A stretch of DNA of 64,000 nucleotides from Saturnia japonica (lineage: Eukaryota; Arthropoda; Insecta; Lepidoptera; Saturniidae): assembly GCA_033032175.1 (NCBI GenBank), contig CM065320.1:5704001-5768000 (forward strand). Direction: 5' to 3'. The position numbers and the translations under genes are program-made. Under the pieces are notes generated by a model. It was given only the letters and a program-made list of their open reading frames with translations, was not told the DNA's origin and ran no database searches. Shown here piece after piece: positions 43,288 to 58,200 of the stretch (its first letter is position 1; each line of letters opens with the position of its first letter).

Positions 43288-46200
43288 TTAAAGAATCTCC
43301 AAATCGCAGTGTCTAATCTGCGGAAACTTTTTCTGAAATCAAAAATATGTAATTAATTATTGTTTTACATTGTCACTACTATAGGTAAGATACTACAAGG
43401 TGTCCAGAAAGGGTATCGGGTATTTGTAAGTTCAATGAAACAAAAATTATTTGTATGCAATAAAAAAGTTTATTGTTTATTATTAGCATATGAATTGGAG
43501 AATTATTTGGAAAAGATGATGTTATCCAAATGATGACCGTTACGTTGCTGGCACTCTTCTAAACGGAAACGAAGATTGGCGATAACACGTTGACACATAG
43601 CTATCGATATTGCTGCCATTTCTGACCTGATGTTTTGCTTTAACTGGGTTAGATTCGTCGGATTGTTTTGATAAACCTTACTTTTAAGGTATCCCCATGC
43701 AAAATAGTCAAGCGGGCTAAGGTAGGGGCTTCTGGGAGGCCAGTTGATGTTACCCCTTCGCGAAATGACTTTATTAGGGAATAATTCGTTAACAACTTCC
43801 ATTGAGTCATTTGAGGTATGGCAAGTGGCCCCATCTTGCTGGAACCACGTTCTTGAGTTGAAACCCGCAACTCTGGGACCAAAAAATTTCGCAACATATC
43901 GCAATAACGGTCACTATTCACATTAATTGCTCGGCCTCGTTGATCTTCATGAAAATAAGGACAAATTATGCCTTTAGCAGACATAGCGGCCCAAACAACG
44001 ACCTTTGGGCTATGCAGGGGTCGTTCATGCTTTCGTCTCGGATTCTCCACTGCCCAGTACCGACAATTCTGCTTATTAACATGACCATTCAGGTTAAAAT
44101 TTGCTTCGTCACTGAACAGTATGTTGTTAAAGTTGTTAAATCGCTGCAGCATTTCGTTCGCAAAATTCAGTCGATTAGCATAGTCCGTATCCTTCAATTC
44201 TTGAACAAATTGAATTTTATAGGCTTTTAGATGTAAGTCTTTCTTTAAAATCGAATGTAAAGACGATTTTTTGATGTTCAACGCTTGGCTTCGCTTTCGG
44301 ATGGATAAAGACGGATTTTGACGAACCGACGCCTCAACTTCTTCAATTGTTTCTTCATCGCGAACTGAACGAGGACGACCAGAGTTTTGAATTTTAACTG
44401 TCGCACCTGTATTCTCGAACATCCTGATCCATTTCCTAATGCTATCGTCACTTGGCGCGTGGCGTGTACGATATTCCGCACGATAGAGACGTTGAGCAGT
44501 CACTATTGAATCACCATTACGATAATACGCTCGTACGCAAAATGCGCGATGCGTCCCCGAGTACTGTTCCATCGTGACTAAAACTCCACAAAATGGCGGA
44601 CGCCACGAACCCCTCCCCGCACCCTTTAGACGCCCCGTTTCGAATATGGCGCGAAAACAAATACCCGATACCCTTTCTGGACACCTTGTAGAATGGCCCA
44701 AAAAGTAACGTCGAAAGGACAAATTAGGCGTGTTCGAATTGACACGAAAGTCCAGCCGCCTGGGATTTTTTTATATAACCTAAGTAAATTGTAATAGCCC
44801 TGGTCATCGTATCTAACTAATGACGACGATCCATGTTAATTTGTGACATGCAATCTTTGTAGACTATAAAGTAGTCTAGTAGTAAGACTATATAGTAAAT
44901 TCGAACTTGGTATTGAAGACTCAGGCATACGAAACGAAAGTGGAGTTTACCTTAACCGTTGTAGCAACAGAAAAACTCTTTGAGAAACTGTACTTAACTT
45001 GACATTTTAACTTTCATTAGTTTTTGAAAAAAGTGTACAGTCAGCAAGAAAATTGGCAATTTACACAAAAAAAAATTATGCCAATCGATCCTGTTTCTTA
45101 TAGAGATCAATAAACTTTACCTTAACTTTAACTTTCTGAGCACGTCGTGTCCACATTTAACTATATCAGCATTTTAGTTTTACATATGTTGGTGAACCAA
45201 AATAAATAAATAAACTTAGACTACTATAAATTAAGAAATCGTAAAAATCTATTCAGTAAAATCTTGTCGGTGGTACATACCTACTTCTGTGGTCGAATAG
45301 TACTAAGTTTAAATTGTTTCGTAAATTTAACTACAATCCTAAAGAAAAACGAAACTACGAAAAATAGCTAAATATAATTAGGTCCTTACATAATATGAAA
45401 TTGGCGTTTTGTTGAACTGTCCACTTTGATCTCAAATATCTGGCTTTTGGTTAGGAATTCCAAGTTCAAATTTATTTCAAATATACGCTTGTGTATTTGT
45501 GTTTCGAATTTAGTGATTCATTTGTTTTCGCACCATTTGATTTTTCTTTGACATAGTTATTTTCACAAAATGGAAAACTTAAAATATCGCGATATTTACG
45601 AAAATGAGCTCCACCGTGACATGGGCGATGCAGAAACAACTCGAAGTATTAATGATACTGTACAAGAAAGCATGGTACGTTTTTGGTCAAGTTATTTTGA
45701 CCTACAAAATAAACCCCATGGACGGCCGAAGACCCCAGTTGATAATGGAGAATTAAAGGTTGTCGTAGAAGCGGATCTATCGCAAACCACGTCAGAGTTA
45801 GAAGAATTCAATGTGAGAGATAACTATTTAATAGTTCACTTGAAACAAGTTGGAAATGTTAAAAATGTCGAGAAATGGGTTACACATGAATTGACTGGAG
45901 CACATCAACAAACACGCATTGAATGCTGCGTTACATTACTCTACCGTCACAATACCGAGGGAATTTTGAATCCTATTGTTACTTGTGACGAAAAATGGAT
46001 CCTTTACGACAATCGGAAACGCTCATCAGTGGTTGAAACCAGAAGAACCGGCCAAATCCTGTCTCAAGCGAAAGTTGACTCAGAAAAAGATACTGGTGAT
46101 TGTTTAGTGGACCAGTGCTCTGTGTCATACACTACAGCTTCCTAAGATCTGGCCAGACGATAAAGGCATATCTATATTGTCAACAATTACAAACCATGAT

Positions 46201-49200
46201 GGAAATGCTAGTTGTTAAACAACCGAGAGTGGTCAATCTCTCTAGCTCACAATCACAGCTCACAGGACAACGCTAGACCCCATACTTCACGACAGACGGT
46301 CGCTAAATTAGCGGAACTGCGGTTGGAATGTCTCTGACACCCTCCATGCTCCCCGGAGCTTACTCCGAACACATTACCACTTTTTTCGGAATTTGGACAA
46401 TTTTTTGCTAGAAAAATAATATCAATTTCGATGAGGATGTCCAAACCGCCTTCAAAGATTTCATTAATTCTCACTCCCACAAATTTTTCAGCAATGGAAT
46501 TAATGAACTACCTTTAAAACGGCGAAAGCGCATTAGATAATATTGGTACATAGTTGATTGATTAAATTTATAATTTCATAATATTTTTTTGGTTTTCCTT
46601 TTTCCATATAAAACGCTAATTTAATATGTGAGGACCTTTTAGATTAGATAAGATTATTTTGAATAGGTCATAATTACGAGGCGGTCTAGGTGTTTCTTTT
46701 GACAGTAATGTTTGAGTCAGTTTGTATAATAAGATTTAGGCCTTACCCTGAGCTTTAGTTCTATCCTGTCAATTTCACCGCCTAGCATGTCAACAATATT
46801 TTCACCGTGTTTCAGTAGGAATGCTTCTACGTCATCAATACTTTCTATTTTCTTCATATCCTTAAATTAAGTAGGTACGTATGTAAAAATTATAATATGC
46901 AAATTTACTAAAAATCTGATATTGTCGCCAATTTCACATTCACAAATCACTCAGTAAATCTTATTACAGTTGCATAGCGACGAATTGTTATTATTAAGAT
47001 GTGCAAACTCGTGGACGATTTGTAAGAGACTTTTTTTCTGTTTGTTTGACTCTCAGGTGCAGTTGTCAGAACACACCGACTGATGAACTTGTTCCTTATA
47101 TTGTCTAATATAAATCGGTTGAGTAATTAAGTTAGAAGAACACAGAAACGGACGGATAAAGATAAATATATGTACCATTATTTCTTCTTTCATCGAAAAC
47201 TGTTGCTCATTATAGAATTAGAACCCACATCGGTGCAGCGCGGCGTGCGAATGCGGATTCTGATCTATTCGGTTCGCAAATTACTTGACACATGCAGTCA
47301 AAAGACGCAATATTTAATGATAGTAATAATTATTATTACTATTATTTTGCAGCCTTATAATTTTGTAAACATACTACTTACCACTAATAAAGCATTCAAA
47401 TCGTGTTTTTCTAAATAAGACCGTGTGAGAGCTCTTCCATCAAAATCGACTTCTGCCTAAAAGTAATGTTCGGCTTACATAAAAAAATTAATTACACTAA
47501 TATGTACCTATATTTATAAAATCATTGAGCAAAACTAGGTTTACCTTGTATCTTATTAGGTTACTTCCTATATCTATACCTTTAACGTCATGAATAGCTC
47601 GGATCATGAAATCTCTTTCTAAAACACTATTGATTTCATCCAACTGCTTCTGTGGTATGGACCTAAAATATTATCATTTTTATATTTTTAGCTTTTTTGT
47701 GACATCCAAAACATTTCAATAATCTAAGAAAAATATTTTATACAAATAAGATATAAAGGTACATCTTAATTTATTATTAACTAGATGCGCCCGCGGCTCC
47801 GCTCAAGTGGTCTATAGAATTATTATGAAGATATCGTGATTTTTATTTTGATAAGTGTAGCGACATCTCTCGCGACAACTGACGCATCTACATAACTTTA
47901 CTCTCTGTTCCTCACCTCCGCTAAAATAAGGAACAAGTATCTAAGGAGTAAAGCTAATTTTTTCAACCAAAATCTATACAGTAAATTTTGCGTGATGCGC
48001 AGATAAGGGCAAACCTCAATAATGTTATTTATATAGATAATAAAACTGATTTTGTTAAAACAATATAATCTAACAAATAAAATTATTTTACCTGCCAACC
48101 AAAGCACCGACGTTGCTTAGGATAATAAACGAGGCAACCCCTCCGAGCAATGTTCCAACTAAAATGCTACCCAAGGCATCAGGCAATGGATTGCCAGTAT
48201 ACTGAGATATAGCCATACATGAAGCCGCGATGATAACACCCGCAACGGCAGCCGTGTCCTCAAATAACACAACATTCACTGACGGATCTGAGCTTCTCAT
48301 CACTAAAAATTTGAATATAAAGTTTAATTATTACCCTGCTCTAAATTATATTCGTATCTGGTGTAAAATGTTGATAATTCAAAATCATATTTTTCCCAGG
48401 ATAGTATTTTTAACTGGATTTTTTTTCTTCATTCAATTACATTAAATTATTCTGAAACCAGTAAGCCATTAGTTAGCCATTTACGTTACATACGTATCAA
48501 AATTGTGGAAATGTAATGATTAAAATTTTACATATTTTAAAATGTTTCCATAAAAAGCTTGGTAGATGCAAATAATGGCATCAAAGATAGTCTCCCTTTC
48601 CTATGAATCTAGACTGCCTTCTACTGTCATGCTACAGTTAAAAATCACTATATATCATTCGACTGAAACAATATTTCACGCAAAGAATGTACGAAATGTG
48701 GGAAGTTAAAACTATAAAATTATGTTACTTGGTAGACATAAAAATTACTACACTTTGACGTGACAACGTCTTATAATTCGATGGAGCCGGCTGAACGCAC
48801 GAAAATATGACTCATGCGGCGTTACCTCGCTCAGATGCGTTCCATTTAAGGCTTGAAGTGCAAGCGAGAGCGCGGAACGAGCGAAAAGTTGTAAAACAAT
48901 TGCTCAAAGCACATTCATACTTTGTACATTGTAAAAAAAAAAAATTGACATATGTAATTGTATTTATGCGTACAAATAAATGTAACTTGATCAATTCAAT
49001 TGTCATTTCCATTTACCTCCTTCTCTATATCCATACAAAATATCTATCAAATAAATAAAATTAAAATTTTCTTTTCAAAAATGTTACCATTCCATCAGTA
49101 TTTTCTTATGACGTTGTCACGTTCAACTATCGTCAGTAAACCGACTTTACAGACAACCGATTTTTTATTTATTTATTATTGTTACAGCTTACCATATTCA

Positions 49201-52200
49201 TACAGAGACATATTCGCTTCTCTTGCCCCTTTACGAATAGCATTCAATGCCACCATTAATGTTGCACCTTCGGAAACGACTGCCCCTCCAAGTACAAAAT
49301 AAGCCTATGAAACATAATATAATGTTAGGTATTTTAGGTGTTCATAGCTACCCTAGAGGAAAGTTGGGGTATATTCATAATTAGATATGCAAAACTACCC
49401 TACTTTTTACTCTACTGCTCGGACCGAGTGAAAGGGTATTATATAAGGCGTGGCCATACGCTCGCTGGGCTCCCCAAGTTCGGAGAAGCTGTAAACGCCT
49501 CAGAGGCTTCAGGGCCCCCTAAGGCTGACAGTATAATCAGTTCTAAAAAAAAAGCACGCTGGGATAGTGTTGCTTGAACCGTCGTAACAACGTGAAGACC
49601 TGTTGTTGCTTGGTGCATCCTACTACGTCGGAATCCGAAGAGAGAGATAAGTCTTGATGGAACCTGCCTACTGTCTCGGGAGTCCAGACCCTGAGAGGGA
49701 CATTTTGTTTATCTCGCGCTGCCCATCCGGGTGGACGTTCGGATCAGTTCCAGTTTGGACAGAAAGGCCAGGTTTCCGAACCTCGCCATTGGAGAAATGA
49801 CGCCCATGAGATCGGTGACCTATGGTCACCAATGAACAAAGCAAGGATAATGATGACGAACCGTTCACATTGTTTACTCGCCCATGATCATATCCGTTTC
49901 GCCGTATTTGAGTTGCGGCTGGAGAAGGTTGTCGTGGTGGGTGGGGGAGTGAAGTTAACTGCCCGTGTCCTGTGGAGGAAGCGGTGGTTTCACGGGCAAG
50001 GGCGAAACACTCTACACTTGAAGAGACTGATTGGTATGACGCGTTGGCTACCGTGATTTCGCCATCGAGGTCAGTCAAAAAAGTTTACCGACATATTTTT
50101 AAAGTCGGGAAAAACTGAGCGTCGTTTTTTCTATAAACTCAACCATACGTAACACTTCGCCTGTATCGCGAGGAACCAGTTAATAATTACATAAAATAAT
50201 TAAAAAGTTACGTAGGTTAAACTAGAGAGATATATATACTTAAATAAAATGAGTTTTTTTTTTGCTTCACATATTGGACATTACCAAAATTGGAAAGTAC
50301 ATTTTTGCAAAATTTCCCGATAGGCATACTATACATAAACGACACTGATCCCGAATATGAAAAAAAATTGTCTGTTTCGATGTCCATATTTAAAACAAAA
50401 ACGGCTTGACCGATTCTTATGAAATTTTGTATACGGGTGATATGGGTTATAACAATTGTCAATATTACTTCAAGAAATAAAATAAGTAAAAAAAAATTAT
50501 CAATTCTCAACCGATTCTGTTCAAATTTTGTAGACGGGAAGCATACATCATACTATAATTAAGAGGCTATAAGAATCGTTAATAATGTAATAGAAATTAT
50601 TGTCGATTCGAATACCAATTTTCGAGCGATTTGAGTAAAAATAAAATTATGCGATGTAAATAACTACTGCGTAGTAACAAGACGTGCGGAGCCGCATCGG
50701 AAACGCTCATCAGTGGTTGAAACCAGAAGAACCGGCCAAATCCTGTCTCAAGCGAAAGTTGACTCAGAAAAAGATACTGGTGATTGTTTAGTGGACCAGT
50801 GCTCTGTGTCATACACTACAGCTTCCTAAGATCTGGCCAGACGATAAAGGCATATCTATATTGTCAACAATTACAAACCATGATGGAAATGCTAGTTGTT
50901 AAACAACCGAGAGTGGTCAATCTCTCTAGCTCACAATCACAGCTCACAGGACAACGCTAGACCCCATACTTCACGACAGACGGTCGCTAAATTAGCGGAA
51001 CTGCGGTTGGAATGTCTCTGACACCCTCCATGCTCCCCGGAGCTTACTCCGAACACATTACCACTTTTTTCGGAATTTGGACAATTTTTTGCTAGAAAAA
51101 TAATATCAATTTCGATGAGGATGTCCAAACCGCCTTCAAAGATTTCATTAATTCTCACTCCCACAAATTTTTCAGCAATGGAATTAATGAACTACCTTTA
51201 AAACGGCGAAAGCGCATTAGATAATATTGGTACATAGTTGATTGATTAAATTTATAATTTCATAATATTTTTTTGGTTTTCCTTTTTCCATATAAAACGC
51301 TAATTTAATATGTGAGGACCTTTTAGATTAGATAAGATTATTTTGAATAGGTCATAATTACGAGGCGGTCTAGGTGTTTCTTTTGACAGTAATGTTTGAG
51401 TCAGTTTGTATAATAAGATTTAGGCCTTACCCTGAGCTTTAGTTCTATCCTGTCAATTTCACCGCCTAGCATGTCAACAATATTTTCACCGTGTTTCAGT
51501 AGGAATGCTTCTACGTCATCAATACTTTCTATTTTCTTCATATCCTTAAATTAAGTAGGTACGTATGTAAAAATTATAATATGCAAATTTACTAAAAATC
51601 TGATATTGTCGCCAATTTCACATTCACAAATCACTCAGTAAATCTTATTACAGTTGCATAGCGACGAATTGTTATTATTAAGATGTGCAAACTCGTGGAC
51701 GATTTGTAAGAGACTTTTTTTCTGTTTGTTTGACTCTCAGGTGCAGTTGTCAGAACACACCGACTGATGAACTTGTTCCTTATATTGTCTAATATAAATC
51801 GGTTGAGTAATTAAGTTAGAAGAACACAGAAACGGACGGATAAAGATAAATATATGTACCATTATTTCTTCTTTCATCGAAAACTGTTGCTCATTATAGA
51901 ATTAGAACCCACATCGGTGCAGCGCGGCGTGCGAATGCGGATTCTGATCTATTCGGTTCGCAAATTACTTGACACATGCAGTCAAAAGACGCAATATTTA
52001 ATGATAGTAATAATTATTATTACTATTATTTTGCAGCCTTATAATTTTGTAAACATACTACTTACCACTAATAAAGCATTCAAATCGTGTTTTTCTAAAT
52101 AAGACCGTGTGAGAGCTCTTCCATCAAAATCGACTTCTGCCTAAAAGTAATGTTCGGCTTACATAAAAAAATTAATTACACTAATATGTACCTATATTTA

Positions 52201-55200
52201 TAAAATCATTGAGCAAAACTAGGTTTACCTTGTATCTTATTAGGTTACTTCCTATATCTATACCTTTAACGTCATGAATAGCTCGGATCATGAAATCTCT
52301 TTCTAAAACACTATTGATTTCATCCAACTGCTTCTGTGGTATGGACCTAAAATATTATCATTTTTATATTTTTAGCTTTTTTGTGACATCCAAAACATTT
52401 CAATAATCTAAGAAAAATATTTTATACAAATAAGATATAAAGGTACATCTTAATTTATTATTAACTAGATGCGCCCGCGGCTCCGCTCAAGTGGTCTATA
52501 GAATTATTATGAAGATATCGTGATTTTTATTTTGATAAGTGTAGCGACATCTCTCGCGACAACTGACGCATCTACATAACTTTACTCTCTGTTCCTCACC
52601 TCCGCTAAAATAAGGAACAAGTATCTAAGGAGTAAAGCTAATTTTTTCAACCAAAATCTATACAGTAAATTTTGCGTGATGCGCAGATAAGGGCAAACCT
52701 CAATAATGTTATTTATATAGATAATAAAACTGATTTTGTTAAAACAATATAATCTAACAAATAAAATTATTTTACCTGCCAACCAAAGCACCGACGTTGC
52801 TTAGGATAATAAACGAGGCAACCCCTCCGAGCAATGTTCCAACTAAAATGCTACCCAAGGCATCAGGCAATGGATTGCCAGTATACTGAGATATAGCCAT
52901 ACATGAAGCCGCGATGATAACACCCGCAACGGCAGCCGTGTCCTCAAATAACACAACATTCACTGACGGATCTGAGCTTCTCATCACTAAAAATTTGAAT
53001 ATAAAGTTTAATTATTACCCTGCTCTAAATTATATTCGTATCTGGTGTAAAATGTTGATAATTCAAAATCATATTTTTCCCAGGATAGTATTCTTAACTG
53101 GATTTTTTTTCTTCATTCAATTACATTAAATTATTCTGAAACCAGTAAGCCATTAGTTAGCCATTTACGTTACATACGTATCAAGATTGTGGAAATGTAA
53201 TGATTAAAATTTTACATATTTTAAAATGTTTCCATAAAAAGCTTGGTAGATGCAAATAATGGCATCAAAGATAGTCTCCCTTTCCTATGAATCTGGACTG
53301 CCTTCTACTGTCATGCTACAGTTAAAAATCACTATATATCATTCGACTGAAACAATATTTCACGCAAAGAATGTACGAAATGTGGGAAGTTAAAACTATA
53401 AAATTATGTTACTTGGTAGACATAAAAATTACTACACTTTGACGTGACAACGTCTTATAATTCGATGGAGCCGGCTGCACGCACGAAAATATGACTCATG
53501 CGGCGTTACCTCGCTCAGATGCGTTCCATTTAAGGCTTGAAGTGCAAGCGAGAGCGCGGAACGAGCGAAAAGTTGTAAAACAATTGCTCAAAGCACATTC
53601 ATACTTTGTACATTGTAAAAAAAAAAAATTGACATATGTAATTGCATTTATGCGTACAAATAAATGTAACTTGATCAATTCAATTGTCATTTCCATTTAC
53701 CTCCTTATCTATATCCATACAAAATATCTATCAAATAAATAAAATTAAAATTTTCTTTTCAAAAATGTTACCATTCCATCAGTATTTTCTTATGACGTTG
53801 TCACGTTCAACTATCGTCAGTAAACCGACTTTACAGACAACCGATTTTTTATTTATTTATTATTGTTACAGCTTACCATATTCATACAGAGACATATTCG
53901 CTTCTCTTGCCCCTTTACGAATAGCATTCAATGCCACCATTAATGTTGCACCTTCGGAAACGACTGCCCCTCCAAGTACAAAATAAGCCTATGAAACATA
54001 ATATAATGTTAGGTATTTTAGGTGTTCATAGCTACCCTAGTAGGAAAGTTGGGGTATATTCATAATTAGATATGCAAAACTACCCTACTTTTTACTCTAC
54101 TGCTCGGACCGAGTGAAAGGGTATTATATAAGGCGTGGCCATACGCTCGCTGGGCTCCCCAAGTTCGGAGAAGCTGTAAACGCCTCAGAGGCTTCAGGGC
54201 CCCCTAAGGCTGACAGTATAATCAGTTCTAAAAAAAAAGCACGCTGGGATAGTGTTGCTTGAACCGTCGTAACAACGTGAAGACCTGTTGTTGCTTGGTG
54301 CATCCTACTACGTCGGAATCCGAAGAGAGAGATAAGTCTTGATGGAACCTGCCTACTGTCTCGGGAGTCCAAACCCTGAGAGGGACATTTTGTTTATCTC
54401 GCGCTGCCCATCCGGGTGGACGTTCGGATCAGTTCCAGTTTGGACAGAAAGGCCAGGTTTCCGAACCTCGCCATTGGAGAAATGACGCCCATGAGATCGG
54501 TGACCTATGGTCACCAATGAACAAAGCAAGGATAATGATGACGAACCGTTCACATTGTTTACTCGCCCATGATCATATCCGTTTCGCCGTATTTGAGTTG
54601 CGGCTGGAGAGGGTTGTCGTGGTGGGTGGGGGAGTGAAGTTAACTGCCCGTGTCCTGTGGAGGAAGCGGTGGTTTCACGGGCAAGGGCGAAACACTCTAC
54701 ACTTGAAGAGACTGATTGGTATGACGCGTTGGCTACCGTGATTTCGCCATCGAGGTCAGTCAAAAAAGTTTACCGACATATTTTTAAAGTCGGGAAAAAC
54801 TGAGCGTCGTTTTTTCTATAAACTCAACCATACGTAACACTTCGCCTGTATCGCGAGGAACCAGTTAATAATTACATAAAATAATTAAAAAGTTACGTAG
54901 GTTAAACTAGAGAGATATATATACTTAAATAAAATGAGTTTTTTTTTTGCTTCACATATTGGACATTACCAAAATTGGAAAGTACATTTTTGCAAAATTT
55001 CCCGATAGGCATACTATACATAAACGACACTGATCCCGAATATGAAAAAAAATTGTCTGTTTCGATGTCCATATTTAAAACAAAAACGGCTTGACCGATT
55101 CTTATGAAATTTTGTATACGGGTGATATGGGTTATAACAATTGTCAATATTACTTCAAGAAATAAAATAAGTAAAAAAAAATTATCAATTCTCAACCGAT

Positions 55201-58200
55201 TCTGTTCAAATTTTGTAGACGGGAAGCATACATCATACTATAATTAAGAGGCTATAAGAATCGTTAATAATGTAATAGAAATTATTGTCGATTCGAATAC
55301 CAATTTTCGAGCGATTTGAGTAAAAATAAAATTATGCGATGTAAATAACTACTGCGTAGTAACAAGACGTGCGGAGCCGCGGGCACAACGCTAGTATATT
55401 TACAAATATAATAATTTGAAAGCCCAATAAAATTTCATACCGGGTCTTCTCTATGACCGGGATGTTTTCCAAACCGGTGGTAGTGTTTGGACGATCATGA
55501 GTGTGCCTTCTTAGGGTCTAAATTCAATAAAGTAGTTTTGATTTTGATTTCGACTTACCCAATAAAAGTCATGTAGAGGTTGTGGATCTAAAATACCAGT
55601 AACTCCATGATAAAATGATAGACCACTTCCGACACAAAATATACCGACACCAGAGATTAGAGAAGATACGTATCTCATATTAGTGTAGCCGTAAGGGTGA
55701 TCAGGATCTGCCATCTAAATTAAAAATTACATAAATTCAGATTCATCTTATAGAAATCTTATTATTAATTTAATTACTTAATCTTTGTTACTAACAAAAT
55801 GCAATAGCTACGTGTCCAACAGAAAAACAAAAGGTAGTTGAAATTCTAGTAAAATTTCGAAGGGCTAGATCAATGTGACATGATTTCAGGACGACATAAC
55901 ATTGTATAGGGGTCTTCTTCGATGACATTTATAATCCATACTTATAATAAAACACTCAACTCGGAATTAGTACATTAAATATATTTGAGAAAAAATACTA
56001 TAGAAGGGTTTAGAATCATAGACAGAAAACATTTCAACACTTTTGAAATTTTTGCCTATCCGTAACGTTTGGTATGGATGGAGTCGCGGATACATCTAGT
56101 ACATGGGTGAGCAACCCGCGGCCCGCGGGCCACAATTGGGCCGCCAAGCATTTCTAAAATTGAATTTATTTTATCGACTTTCTTTCATCAATATATTGTT
56201 ATTAAATTAATTATAATAGAATGGTGGTACATACTAAACCGAAATATTTTTTTATGGTGAATACTTGACGACGTTTTTAAACATACAATACAAACGCGCA
56301 ACGTTTGCGCGATTTTTTTGTGACGAGATATACACACTTTTCGGTGACTTGTTCAAACATGCAAACGGACGCGATGTGTTCTGATGTATATGAAATATTT
56401 ACGTTTTTTAAAATTTTTATATTTTTTTATTCCAATATTTATTATAAATAAAGTTTCATAAATTATTAATAAGAGTTATTATGTGCGGCCCGCCAAAAAA
56501 AAATTAAATTTAAATTGGCTCTTTAATAATGATGCGTCCGTGGGTAAAGAAAATGCCGTTATAATTCGCGTAAATATTTATTCGATGTCTTGAACTTTAC
56601 ATAATTGCTTAGAAAGAGAAATGTTTTATTTTTAATCTATTGTTTGTTGGATGATGCAATCGGAGCGATAAGGTTTGTATGTGTGCGTCAACTAGTGTTT
56701 TGGTACCCACGAATATACTCGATGTTTCGAGTAGATCATAACTACTATCTAAAGATTCTGCACTAATACATATTATAAAGCAGAAGAGTTTGTTTGTTTG
56801 TTTGTTTGATTAAACCCGCTAATCTCAGAAACTACTGTTTCGAATGGAAAAATTATTTTAGTGTTTGATAGCCCATTTATCCAGGAAGGCTATAGTCTAT
56901 ATAACATCATGCTACGACCAACAGGAGCGGAGCATCACCTCCATAATCAAGATAATGATAATAGGTAAGCGCGATACATCGTCGGCCTCATCTTTACTTA
57001 CCATCAGGTAAGATCGAGGCCAAGCGCATACCTGTATTGCATTTTTTTTTTATGTTGAGGATGATGAATCAATATTGAGGATGGCGCTCCTTAGACTTGA
57101 TAACGTAAATAAGCCACCCACTCAAAAGTATTCTTGATGAACTAGCTAAATATTTTGGCCATACTGTTCTCCCATCTCCCGCCATATCATTGTCAAACCA
57201 ACAGCATAAAAATGATATGGGCTCAAATTATAGTTTTGTATTTTTCCTTCATCTATACAAATAATACAACTGCACTGTAACGAGATTACGATACAGTGGC
57301 TGTACATTACGTAATCATTGTGATGAAATTTGAAATAGAAATAGTTCATAGCTCGGATTAAAACAATGTATAATTATAACACATAGTATTATTATTATCC
57401 CTCTACTATTTATTATATATTACGTAACTTTCCTGTACATACTTAGATGATTCAGTATCAATAATAATTGATTTTAGGCTAAGCTGCATGCAATAATACT
57501 ACACCACCCTTGTTTTATTTGAATGTATTTGATAGTGTAATTAAAACATTACAATACAATTAAAATAATAATAAATAAATAAACATTACAAATTTGTTTT
57601 TTTTTTAATATGTAGGTAACTGATTCTCAATAAATACTTTACACTAGCACATCCCTAGTGTAGACATAGTGACAGCTGTTGTATGAGCCAAGCTACATTT
57701 CACAAAGTATAGATAGTGACTATTTGAGGTTAAACCTAAACCCATTCTAAATTAGACAATTGTACTGTTACACCTGTGGGTATTAAAAATGCCGATGATT
57801 GACGTGAAGAAGATTTAATTCGATTCCATTCAGTTACAAATTTCACGAACTCACAACACTGTTATTTATTTCACTGTGGTTTAGCTTCTTTTATCTCTCG
57901 TTGTTATCGCTTTGTAATTCAGAACTGAACTGCCCCGGCACCGCGCCTGAGTCGCTTAAATACCGACACTAAACAATCGCAGAAATATCGTGAATCGTCA
58001 TTAACTTTCTTGACTTTTAGTTTCTATGTCTACTCGATGACGTAATCGAGGCGATAAGTACTATACATGTGTGTGTAAATCGCGATGTTTACACAAACAT
58101 GCGCCGCGGTTGTTTACGACACGAACATTATTTCGAAGTCCTGAGAAGTTTGTAGTTACTTCGAGATATTTCGGGAACAGGATTTTCTCTTATCTTTTTA

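Larger units (their letters stand above)
46012..50695. repeat. Tandem duplication, copy 1 (4,684 bp) with Slc30a9 exons 7-11
   Basis: Begins inside the mariner element at atcggaaacgctcatcag and ends inside the Helitron-like 3' end at cgtgcggagccgc, where copy 2 starts at once. It contains exons 11, 10, 9, 8 and 7 (in plus-strand order), their introns, and 49370-50700 of intron 6 with transposon debris. Exon phase at both cassette ends is 0. Confidence 0.97.

Noticed and set aside
49668..50078. 136-codon minus-strand ORF, repeated at 54353-54763, as a host gene
   Set aside because: It lies in transposon-derived intronic sequence, has no recognised domain and no exon partners. Its second copy is explained by the tandem duplication.
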